Shown one piece after another: positions 39,805-49,651 of a stretch of 64,000 bases of DNA; the first letter of the stretch is position 1; every line of letters begins with the position of its first letter. Both the position numbers and the translations under genes were made by a program. The notes beneath the pieces are model-generated. The model saw only the letters and a list, made by a program, of their open reading frames with translations, was not told where the DNA came from and did not search any database. The stretch is taken from the NCBI GenBank assembly GCA_036877525.1, contig JAZGTH010000074.1, positions 5,171,501 to 5,235,500 of the forward strand, written 5' to 3'. The stretch is from Chromobotia macracanthus (Eukaryota; Chordata; Actinopteri; Cypriniformes; Botiidae).

Positions 39805-41106
39805 TCATACTGTTGTAGTACATCTGTCATCCACACTAGTCTGTGAATAAACTGATCCTGTGGTCTGTGTAAGGTAACGCTTAGTGAAATGTAGTCTGCT
39901 GCATGGTGTTTTGTACAGGAGTCTGAAAAGATGCCTCCTAAATTTATTTTCTACAAACACATAGATAATGGGATTCAGGCAGCTGTGTGAGTAAGCCACA
40001 GCTTCTGTGATCTGGAGACTTAGAGTGATTGCCTTGCTGCTTTCACAGGATGAAACTATGAGCTCATTTAACTCCAAGGCTTTCACAAATGCTGCAACAT
40101 TGTATGGAGCCCAACAGCAGAAGAAGACTACCATCACCACAATGACAAGACGCATGGCCTGTCTTCTGGAAGAGCGAGCTGTCAGGAGTCTGATCAGAAC
40201 CATTGAGTAACAAAATCCAATAACAGCGAGTGGGATAATTAATCCAAGAACATTCATTTTAAAGATACCAAAAGCCTTTGAATTGTGGTGAGATGGTTGA
40301 TCATGTGTTGAATAAGATTGACAGAATGTGTGATTATTGTGATCAATGGTCTTAAGATACATCAGCTCAGGAAATGATGCCATAACAGCAATGATCCAAA
40401 CGATCAAACTGGCTAAGATCCCATATGTCCTTGTTCTGACTCTCAAAGCAAACACAGCATGAACCACCGCCAAATACCTGTCAACACTCATCAGTACAAT
40501 GAAGAATATCCCACTGTAGAATCCAATGTAGTAGACACTTAGAACCATGGTGCACATGGGGCCTCCAAAGATCCACTGATCTCTGGCATAGTGGGCCAGG
40601 AAAGGAAGGGAAGAGACCAGCAGCAGGTCAGCTAAAGCCAAGTTTAGTAGACAGATGTCAGTCATGTTTCTTAGCTTTACACCCATCAAGATCACCCAGA
40701 CCACCAGCATGTTACCAAGAAAGCCCACCACGAAGAACAAGCAGTATAACACAGGTAGGATGGTGGATGCATGAACTCCATAATTACAGGCGAGAAAAGA
40801 TTCATCCAAATCATTGTAGTAGTCGTCATAGGTGGGTAAGGGAGTGATATCTGGCTCATCAGTAATTGTTCCATTTGAACTTCAGCAGAAAAATATAAAT
40901 ATAAGCAGATATAAGTAGATAATATATCTTTAAAGTCATGTTCAACTTTTACATAATAAACATGTAAATCTTTACTGTTAAAGTAAAGTAATAATAAATA
41001 AAAAAATAAATAAATAAATAAATAAATAATAATAATTTATAATAGTAATATAGCCTCACCTGGACAATGCATGACCATGCAGGTGAAGAAAACTGTTGGT
41101 TACCAT
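39805..41106 (-). CDS. CC-type chemokine receptor (class A GPCR), two exons
   Basis: Seven-transmembrane chemokine receptor at the cell surface, signalling through G proteins, most like the CCR4/CCR8/CCR5 group. Proposed exons: 41060-41106 (starts MVTNSFLHLHGHALSS) and 39805-40879; phases join, giving 373 codons. The extracellular N-terminus is acidic and Tyr-rich (PTYDDYYNDLDE), as in receptors whose tyrosines are sulfated for ligand binding. Motifs seen: GNMLVVWVIL (TM1), LLNLALADLL (TM2), DRYLAVVHAVFALR (DRY box), CWAPYN (TM6) and NPIIYVF (TM7), with paired extracellular Cys. The C-terminal tail is Ser/Thr rich. The second exon alone is open with no ATG before TM1 (the nearest in-frame codon is TTG), so the first exon is needed. 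A close orthologue cannot be named by eye; teleosts carry expanded, lineage-specific receptors of this type. Confidence 0.88.
41003..41035. repeat. (AAAT)n microsatellite
   Basis: AAATAAATAAAT repeated, in the intron of the chemokine receptor, about 25 bases from the first exon. Confidence 0.8.
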
Positions 41107-41223
41107 CTCTGTGCATGGAAGCTGTGAAGTCGTCCTGTTCATTATAAATCACTATTATAAATAAATGTAGTATTCAGTAGATGAGCATCTGCAGTAAACA
41201 TAACAAATATAAGTGTTAAGAAA

Positions 41224-42107
41224 CTATGGGGTTCCATTAATGCCAAAATTGTGTCGTCTGTATATGTCGTCCTCCCTGTCAACTGCTTATGTTGTCTGTA
41301 TATGTTGTCTGCTTATGTCGTCCTCCCTATCGTCTGCTTATGTTGTCTGTATATGTCGTCCTCCCTGTGGTAATCTTGTTTTCTGTTTATGTCATCCTGG
41401 CTTTCATCTTCATGATTTCGGCATAATATTCAAGGAATAAACAGCATTTCTATATGAGGTAAGATAATGTCTATTTAAATCGAACCAGCTGATTATTTAT
41501 TTGTAAAATCATTTAATATCTTTTCTGATCAATAAAAGATTTAACTGATCACTATGTGGCTTGATTCAGCGCACTCGTGACTCATTACCTGTACATTCTT
41601 AACACGTTACATAAAATGTATAAATTAGATAGCAGCATATTAAATACAAAACGCATTTACTCACTTTTTGTATTTATTAAATGAAAACAAAAACTGAACT
41701 ACGTACCTTCACAAGGAAACATTCACAAAGTTAAAGATAGACAGAGACTAGTTGACACACAGCTATATCTCAGACTATGAAATCTAGTCAAAATCAGCTT
41801 ACAGTTTTCTTTTCCTGGTAATTTGTTATTTCTTCATTCTGACTGTTGTTATACCTCTTGGGTAAACAACAATATGCCTCATTTTGTAAATGTAAAAACA
41901 TTTCAAGTACTGAAACTGACATGTTACATATACAACCTAAAAAGAAGTGTTGCACATGAGAGGAGTTCATGCAAAACGGTAATTATGACATCATTCACAT
42001 TATGGACTTATATTCTGTGACAAAAAAAAAAAACATGCGCACAAGTTTGACAAAAGCACAATACAGCCATTTGTTTATAGAGTTAGATGTCTGGTGTAAA
42101 AGATAGA
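41224..42107. repeat. left arm of a large inverted repeat
   Basis: From CTATGGGGTTCCATTAATGC at 41224 to TGTCTGGTGTAAAAGATAG near 42107 the sequence recurs, inverted, in the right arm (45430-46939). Matching blocks include GATTTCGGCATAATATTCAA, AACTGATCACTATGTGGCTT and CATGTTACATATACAACCTA. The left arm also has three copies of a roughly 35-60 base unit (TATGTCGTCCTCCCTGTC) where the right arm has one. The arm begins about 118 bases upstream of the receptor start codon, so it may carry that gene's promoter. Confidence 0.8.
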
Positions 42108-42351
42108 CTCAAGAACAATTATCATAAACACAACGTCTTTCAGGAACACGTCAGATATCCAATAGCGGTTAACCGTTTATTTCACAAACAGAGAAAGTCA
42201 AACAATGCAGGTAAGTTAACAGATACAGATGCAGGGCGGCGGAACGGGAGAGAGCGGGGCAGCAGGAACCAGGAGGGTGACAGGCGGAGCAGGAGGGAGG
42301 CTGGGCGGTGGACGGGCGGTGAAGCAGGAGGAGGAGCGGGCGGTCGGGCGG

Positions 42352-42460
42352 GAGAGAGAGAGAGGAAGATGGTGAGGAGGACCCCGGACAGCAATCTGTA
42401 AAAGAAAACAGGGCACAGGGGGAGACAACAACACACGGCTTGGGTCTCAGACAGAACAAG
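42352..42460 (-). repeat. direct repeat at the 3' side of the gypsy element (LTR-like)
   Basis: About 109 bases nearly identical to 44640-44751, sharing GGTGAGGAGGACCCCGGACA and CACACGGCTTGGGTCTCAGA. One copy lies after the integrase segment and the other before gag, as remnants of long terminal repeats or of the sequence next to them would. Confidence 0.6.
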
Positions 42461-44639
42461 ACTAGATTGGGTCAGTAGCGGTATGCGCAGACGGAGCCTG
42501 ACCGCCACCGGGCTCAGTACCTTGGCGATCCGGTATGGTCCAATAAACCTGGGCGCCAGCTTACGAGAGGGCACCTGGAGAGGCAGGTCTTTGGTGGACA
42601 GCCATACACGTTGACCGCAGACGTACACGGGTTGAGGGGTGCGGTGGAGGTTGGTGCTGCTTTGGTACGCCTTGAGGTCCGGGCCAAGACCCCCCTAACC
42701 CTCTGCCAGGTGCGCCTACAGTGCCTGATGAAGGCTAGGGCTGACGGTACCGCAGCCTCGGGTTCCTGGGCGGGAAACAGAGGGGTTCAGGATGGCATCG
42801 GCCGGCATGCGCCCCCCAGAAGACACGAAGGCGCGCGAGAGAGCGTCGGGCTTAGTATTCTTGGACCCGGGCTGGTAGGAGAGAACGAAGTTGAAACGCC
42901 CAAAGAAGAGTGCCCAGCGGGCCTGGCGTGAGCTCAACCTCTTGGCTGAACGGATGTATTCCAGGTTCTTGTGGTCCGTCCAGACCAAGAAGGGCTGCAC
43001 TGCTCCCTCCAACCAGTGATGCCACTCCTCCAAAGCCAACTTTACCGCCAAGAGCTCCCTGTTGCCGACGTCGTAATTGTGTTCTGCAGGGCTCAGCCGA
43101 TGGGAGAAGGCGGCACACGGATGAACCTTCCCATCACTGGCGGACCGTTGGGACAGAACGACGCCAACTCCCACTTCAGAGGCGTCAACCTCCACAATGA
43201 ACTGCCGCTCGGAATCTGGAAAACAAAGGACAGGAGCTGAGACAAAACGGGACTTAAGTTCATCAAAGGCTTCCTGAGCCTGAAGATTCCAGCCGAACGA
43301 GCGCTTGGTGGAGGTGAGAGCCATGAGGGGGGCAGCTACAGTGCTGAAATTCCGGACGAATCGCCGCTAAAAGTTGGCAAACCCCAGGAACCGCTGCAGC
43401 GCCTTGCGGGAGTCAGGAACGGGCCAGTCTGTGATGGCCTTAACCTTGGCGGGGTCAGGCTTGACGCCCTGGGCTGAAACGATGTGACCAAGGAACGCAA
43501 CAGACTCGGCGTAGAACTCGCACTTCTCCGCCTTGACGTAGAGTTGGTTGGCCAGCAGACGTTCTAATACCCTACGGACGTGTTGAGTGTGGGCCAGAGG
43601 GGGAAAAGATAAGAATACCATCGAGATACAAAGACACATTGGTTTACCATGTCCCTCAACACGTCATTAATGAGGGCTTGGAAAACAGCAGGGCATTGGT
43701 CAGCCCGAATGGCATGACACAATACTCGAATGCCCCACCTGGCGGCGAACCGAGCGTCCATGAAGTTGCCCTCTGCCCCGGAATCCAGGAGAGCCTGCGC
43801 CAGAACGGAGGAGCCCTGGAACACAACACAAACGTCCAACATTAAAGGGAAGACGGAGAGGTTCTGCAAGCCCCGCCCATCAGTACTCTCCACTCTACTG
43901 ATGGGCTTTGTCTTTTTAAAGGACAGGAGCTGACGAAGTGGCCCGACCAACCGCAGTAAAAACAGAGGCCCTGAACCAGGCATTGTTGCTTCTGCTGAGG
44001 GGTGAGCTTCATACCCCCCAGCTGCATAGGTTCAGGGTCAGTGGCAATGGCGTGGGCTTCTGGAGCGGGCAGGGCGCGTTGCCCCTCCAATCTCCAGGAT
44101 GGACGAGATTGGGCTGGGCGATCCCTGGGCAGCTCGCGGATGGCGATCTCGTCCTGGATGTCCTCCTCCAGCCTGTCCAAGAAATGAGCACGCAGCACGG
44201 CCTCGTTCCAGCCACAGGAGGCCGCCAGGGTGCTGAACTCGATGGCATATTCAGTGGTGGAGCGCCCCTCCTGTGACAACCACACCAGTTTAGACGCCAA
44301 CTCATCACCCCAGGCCGACCGGTCGAACAGCTCAACCATCTCCTGCTTAAACGTCGAGAAGCTCTCACAGCAAGGTGCTCTAGAGTCCCAGACGGCTGTC
44401 CCCCTATCGCACGCACGGCCAGTAAGGAGCGTGATGACGTAGGCGATCCAACGACTCTCTGACGCAAACCGGCGAGGCTGGAGAGTGAAGACCAGGGAAC
44501 ACTGGGACAGGAACGCCCGGCAGGAACGTGGATTGCCATCGTAAGGTGGAGAGTTGTTCACGTGCGGCTCAGGATCTCCCAGGGAGCGAGTGGCGGAAAC
44601 AACCAATCGGCCCGCCACGGTATCCCACTGCAGGTCGTC

Positions 44640-44751
44640 GAGAGAGAGAGAGGGAGATGGTGAGGAGGACCCCGGACAGCAATCTGTAAAAGAAAACAGG
44701 GCACAGGGGAAGACAACAATAACACACGGCTTGGGTCTCAGACAGAACAAG
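44640..44751 (-). repeat. direct repeat at the 5' side of the gypsy element (LTR-like)
   Basis: Partner of 42352-42460. A shorter third piece (GGCACAGGGGGAGACAACAA) follows at about 44778-44798, so the end has been rearranged. Confidence 0.6.
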
Positions 44752-45429
44752 CTTATCGGTAAACCGAGAAATATGACAAGGGCACAGGGGGAGACAACAA
44801 TGGGGAAATGGGAGATAATGAGGAACAGGGTAACAAGGGCGCCCCAGGCGGCCGCCACCCAAAACAATGCCACGCGCCCCAACAAAAAACAAAACAAGCT
44901 GGGTGATCACACCGAGGTCCTGACGTCAGCCTGTAACTTTTATAAAGAATCTCACTTCAGACTGGTGAAAACCAGGGTTGTACTTGGGGCAAAAATGCAA
45001 TATAATTTATAAAAAAGGATTTTCAGGATTTTCTTGCCTTCACTGAAGACTTGTGATTGAATGCACATTTGTGTGATTCTGTAACAAATTAAACACAAAT
45101 AAAGAAATACATATATTGATATATACATCCAGACAAGTGCTTCCTAATATAAACAGTATTCAGTCTGAATACAACAGTAGCACAACTATTATTAAACAAC
45201 ACTGGGTGATGATCGTTACACTGTCACAACAGGGCGTCACTCAAATGTGAATGCTGCATGACTGCATTAACGATCATAATCTATATATAGAATAATCTCG
45301 CTGCAGATTAATATTAACTAATGATGTCTGAATTTATTTACTGTATTTCAGGAATGCTGTATCAGGAGGACATTTCAGTGCTGTTGAAAACATAAGAGAT
45401 GCTCTATCAACCTATACAGAAGCCTTTTC

Positions 45430-46482
45430 CACTTCTACCTACACCAGACAAACAAATGTCTGTATTGTGCTTTTGTCAAACTTATGCGCATGTTTTTTTG
45501 TCACAGAACATAAGTCCGTAATGTGAATGATGTGGGAATTACCGTTTTGCATGAACTCCTCTCATGTGCAACATTTCTTTTTAGGTTGTATATGTAACAT
45601 GTCAGTTTCAGTTTTTGTACTACAAATTTTTGTACTTACATTTACAAAATGAGGCATATTTTTGTTTACCCAAGAGGTATAACAACAGTCAGAATGAAGA
45701 AATAACAAATTACCAGAAAAAGAAAACTGTAAGATGATTTTGACTTAATTTTATAGTCTGAGATATAGCTGTGTGTCAACTAGCTTCTGTCTATCTTTAT
45801 TAATTTTTTTAACAAAAAGTGAGTGAATGCGTTTTGTATTTAATATGCTGCTGTAGTCTAATTTGTAGCGAAAATGTGTTTAAGGGAAATTAATAGTGAG
45901 GCTTGTTCAACGAATGTATACAAATGCATATATAAAATTATTAATAATTAATCAGGATCAATGATTTGGGGAATTCTTAATCAATGTAATACCTTGATTT
46001 AACAATCTTGTAGAGCATGTAGAAAAGATCAGCAGAATTAGGGACTCCAGATTATAAGCATGAACCAGCACCACAATTATGTAGCAAATTAAATGTCAAA
46101 TCAATGAAACAGTGTTGTTTAAAACACCATTTCATTCGTGGAACGAAACTTAAAGGAGAATACATATAATTAATCGTCATTAAATATACATATTTTGTAG
46201 TACCTGATCAGCAGGGATGATTGAATCTAAGAAACATTATTTGTCTGGCCTTGAAAACAATGCTTCTCTGCTTTAACAGGACTTTAGAGCAGGTAGAAAG
46301 ATTGAACACAGTTTATGTGACCTTATTTGTGAGCATTAAACGCAGCAACAATCAAGGGTGGATACACATGGGTGTTTATTAAGCTACACTACAGGAAACA
46401 TGTAACATATAAGGGAACATGTAACATATAACTAGACATAAACCTAAACACATTAAACACATAACCAAAAGTAAGGAGAGCA

Positions 46483-46524
<42 letters not shown>

Positions 46525-46939
46525 TAAGCCTGTGCAAGTCAAATCAGCTAAGTATTCTGAATGATGATATTAAAAGTTACACATTGTTTGTACAGTTGAA
46601 AACGCTAGGTAAGGTGAGTAATTACAGAGGAAGTAGAGAATATTTGCAAACAAATTTCAAAACGTGTATAATGAGTGCGCTGAATCAAGCCACATAGTGA
46701 TCAGTTAAATCTTTATTGATCAGAAAAGATGTTGAATGATCTTATAAATAAATAATCAATAATCGATTTAAACAGACATTATCTTAACTCGTATAGAAAC
46801 ATACGTGTTTATTCCTTGAATATTATGCCGAAATCATGAAGACGAAATCCAAACAGGGCGACATAAACAGAAAACAAATTTACGACAGGTAGGACGACGT
46901 ATACAGACGACACATTTTGGCACTAATGGAACCCCATAG
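45430..46939. repeat. right arm of the large inverted repeat, interrupted
   Basis: The inverse of 41224-42107, ending at CATTAGTGCC...CCATAG read as GGAACCCCATAG at 46928-46939. The arm is split: about 45430-45860 and 46680-46939 match the left arm, while 45860-46680 has no partner there and holds a (GA)n tract. Confidence 0.8.
46484..46519. repeat. (GA)n microsatellite
   Basis: About 17 GA units in the unpaired part of the right inverted-repeat arm. Confidence 0.9.
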
Positions 46940-48900
46940 AGGAGAAGGTCCACACAGAACAATAATGATAAATGCAATAAATGAGACAGAATAATAATAG
47001 CAAAAGATTTTAATAAATGCAAAAAATTAGTCAGTGGCAAAGATTTGATTTAATGTGATAACACAATTACATAAAACGCCACAGCATACTATACACTCAG
47101 GAGTGCCATCATCGCCTACCTTCACCTTTAGGCTGGGGAGCTCCTTTTCCGAGAATCCCGGACGACGTGCCCTTATCTCACGGCTGAGCAACTGCTCGCA
47201 CTGGAGTTTTCCCCGTTTATACTCAAACTAGGTGCGGCTAAAGACAGATTTCTGAGTAAGAGAAAGCTGTCCAGGCTCACTCCCCTCCCAAACAGTGTAC
47301 TTCCCATGTTACGTTTAACAACAGCTCGGGTTTCGGCGAGGCATCCTGCAAAATAGCTTATATAAGTTTCGTTTAACTGCTTTAGAAAAATAAGCGCATA
47401 TTTCACTCTTTTCAGTCCCTTTTCGAAGAGAAGGTGCCCACAACATCTGGGTCAAGTTGACACACTGAGGAATGTGTTCACTGAGCGCAGCACACACAAA
47501 CTTTCTTCTCTGCTGCTCCTCTGCTTTTCTCATATAATACAACTGGCAAAGAAGAACTCAACAAGTTTCACAAAGTACATGACCCTGATCGAAGTAACAA
47601 CACAACCATAGATATTTTAATGTTTTTTCATTGTCTTTGATTAAAAGTGTTGTGTTGTACCTATTGAAAAATACTTAACGTTTGTATGTATTATTTGAAG
47701 TTGTGAATCATTGTCAAGAAAACACTCACATAATGCCATGCTCCAAACCAACAAAAGAAATTTCAACAGAAATTGATGTCAAAGATTATATAGGCAAAAG
47801 GGAACTAGTTCCACAATTTGGAGAACAACAGGGTTTCTATATATCAGGAAAACCAGAAATGAAATGAAACATTTATGTTATTTTTAAGTTTGGAAAAAAT
47901 GCCATAGTACAGATTTTAAATAAATTGCTATGAAATATATTTCTATGTGATATGTCTTATCAAATTCAAAATTGTTTTAATGTAACAATATTTTTTGTTT
48001 ATAACATTTTATGCTATAAAATATAACCTTTGTGTGTTTAAACCATGTAATAGAAGCTTAGAAAAGAAAAATAATTACCCGTAAGGGCACAGTTTTCATA
48101 GCTTTAGTCTTTAACCCATGCTTTCTAGATTATTATTGTTTAGGTTTGTTTCATTTTACAGCATGAGCCTTTGTGTAATTACTCCGAAATTTAAAAATAC
48201 ATTTTAGAATGTGAACAAAAGTTTTTACAGAATAACAGAGAATAAAGACATACAATTAAAGAGAAGATCTGAATTTTGCTTACCAAGCTACATGCATAAT
48301 GGTACCTCTTTGTTCAACCAGAATACGTATTGCTCTACATTTGTCCAACCTCTGAAATATTATGTCACATTTTGTGCATTACCTGTTTGCATTCTATTGA
48401 AACTGCTGATCTTTACTGGGAGTTCCTCATCTCTGGAATCACTAGACCCTCACAGTGTAAAAAGAACCATTACCAGGACCAAGTACTGTTCTTTCCGAGG
48501 TAATTCTTGACTATGAGTTTGTTTGTTGAGCATTATTTGTTTGCATGAAATAGGAATTCCACTGATAACAGACAAACTCTGCCATTTACTTAGTGTTTTG
48601 GAATGAGATTTGGACCGGGATCGAATCTGGTGTTTTGAAATTAGATTTGGAATGGGATCTAATCTGTTCCCAATTTATACCAAGTATCATACATTTGTGT
48701 AAACACTATGCACATTTCCTTTTAAGTGCTTTGTCCTTGCTTAAGGTTTAAAAAATATATTATTTTTTAATCCTCACAGCATGTGGTCATAGTCAGAAAA
48801 CTTTCCATTCTAATAACATGACATGCATCCTCTAATGAGGCAATGAGTCTATTTATGTATCACAAATGGTTACATTCTGAATGTCTTAAGATATTCATGC
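46940..48900. other. intergenic region without a recognised gene
   Basis: A more GC-rich patch at 47,100-47,560 has open frames on the minus strand, but their translations show no family features. The rest is AT-rich with nothing I can support. Confidence 0.4.
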
Positions 48901-48904
48901 GTAT

Positions 48905-49145
48905 CATTGTGTAGTCTTGTTTTGTCCAGGCTATAGTTCTGAGAGGCCTTTTTGCATGTTTGCCTGTTTGCTTCCTGCCCTGATTATTGGACTTGTCTTT
49001 GGTTTTTGTGATTGTTTGCTGCCTGCCTCGACCCATGCCTGTCCCACGTTTTGTCTCTGCCTTGCCCTTGTTATTCCTGTTTGCTGATATTTGACCTTGC
49101 CTGTCTGACTACTCTCAATAAATGCTGCAAATGGATCCTCGTGTG
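48905..49145 (+). mobile_element. LTR-like interspersed repeat fragment
   Basis: C/T-rich wording (TGCCTGTTTGCTTCCTGCCC, TTTGACCTTGCCTGTCTGAC) followed by CTCAATAAATGCTGCAAATG and GATCCTCGTGTGAC, similar to the R/U5 end of common fish LTR elements. No coding sequence accompanies it. Assignment is tentative. Confidence 0.4.
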
Positions 49146-49393
49146 ACTAGTTTATCATTACACTGCTATTGGTTGGAATGTTTAAACTGATTGAAATTCC
49201 AGCCCCAATCTCAAACCACTGGTTGAGTCATAATCTTAGCAAAGTCTTTACACAGGTGAAAGTAGTTTGTCGTTGAGTTTCATTATCAATTTCAGAACTT
49301 AAATAAGAGCTGATACATATGACCAATCATTGTTATTTTAATATTTGCTTATGGAACACAGAATCACAAAGTAAGTGATCATTAATTTACTAA

Positions 49394-49399
49394 TTTATT
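49394..49399 (-). other. ca14: candidate poly(A) signal for ca14
   Basis: AATAAA on the minus strand about 255 bases after the stop codon. Confidence 0.35.
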
Positions 49400-49651
49400 T
49401 ATAGTATGTACATGTGAAATTCACAGTCCTGGTAGAACAAAATAATTTTTTAGAACTTATAAGACAATGCAAAATGTGAGAACATCTACTCCACACACAA
49501 ACACAGAGATTCCCTCTACTCTACTACATGGATGCAAAAATAAAAAAGGGTAAAAATAAAGAAGCCTTGGCTTAGATTTATAAAAGTGAAGAAAATAGTT
49601 CACATAATGCATATAAGACAAAAGAGATTGTTACACATGAGATGTTTAGGG

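Larger units (their letters stand above)
42182..44910 (-). mobile_element. degenerate Ty3/gypsy LTR retrotransposon
   Basis: Pieces in order along the minus strand: gag with a CCHC zinc knuckle (CFYCGWSGHFVSSCP, about 44000-44560), aspartic protease (ALLDSGAEGNFMD, about 43750-43800), the middle of reverse transcriptase (AVFQALINDVL), the RT thumb (43367-43600: KCEFYAESVAFLGHIVSAQG), RNase H (about 42780-43324: FIVEVDASEVGVGVVLSQR, YQPGSKNTKPDALSRAF), then the integrase C-terminal segment (WLSTKDLPLQVPSRKLAPRF). The finger part of RT and the integrase core are missing, and frames break several times, so the copy is dead. GC content is far above the surroundings. It sits between the arms of the inverted repeat. 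Confidence 0.9.

Noticed and set aside
39805..40809. Chemokine receptor as a single-exon gene starting at 40809
   Set aside because: The codon there is TTG, not ATG. The frame stays open upstream through the acidic head to an acceptor at 40880, and a phase-matched first exon exists at 41060-41106.
42087..42401. Plus-strand Arg/Gly-rich protein and other long plus-strand frames at 42-45 kb
   Set aside because: They are antisense to the gypsy gag/pol pieces and repeats, whose minus-strand translations carry recognisable domains.
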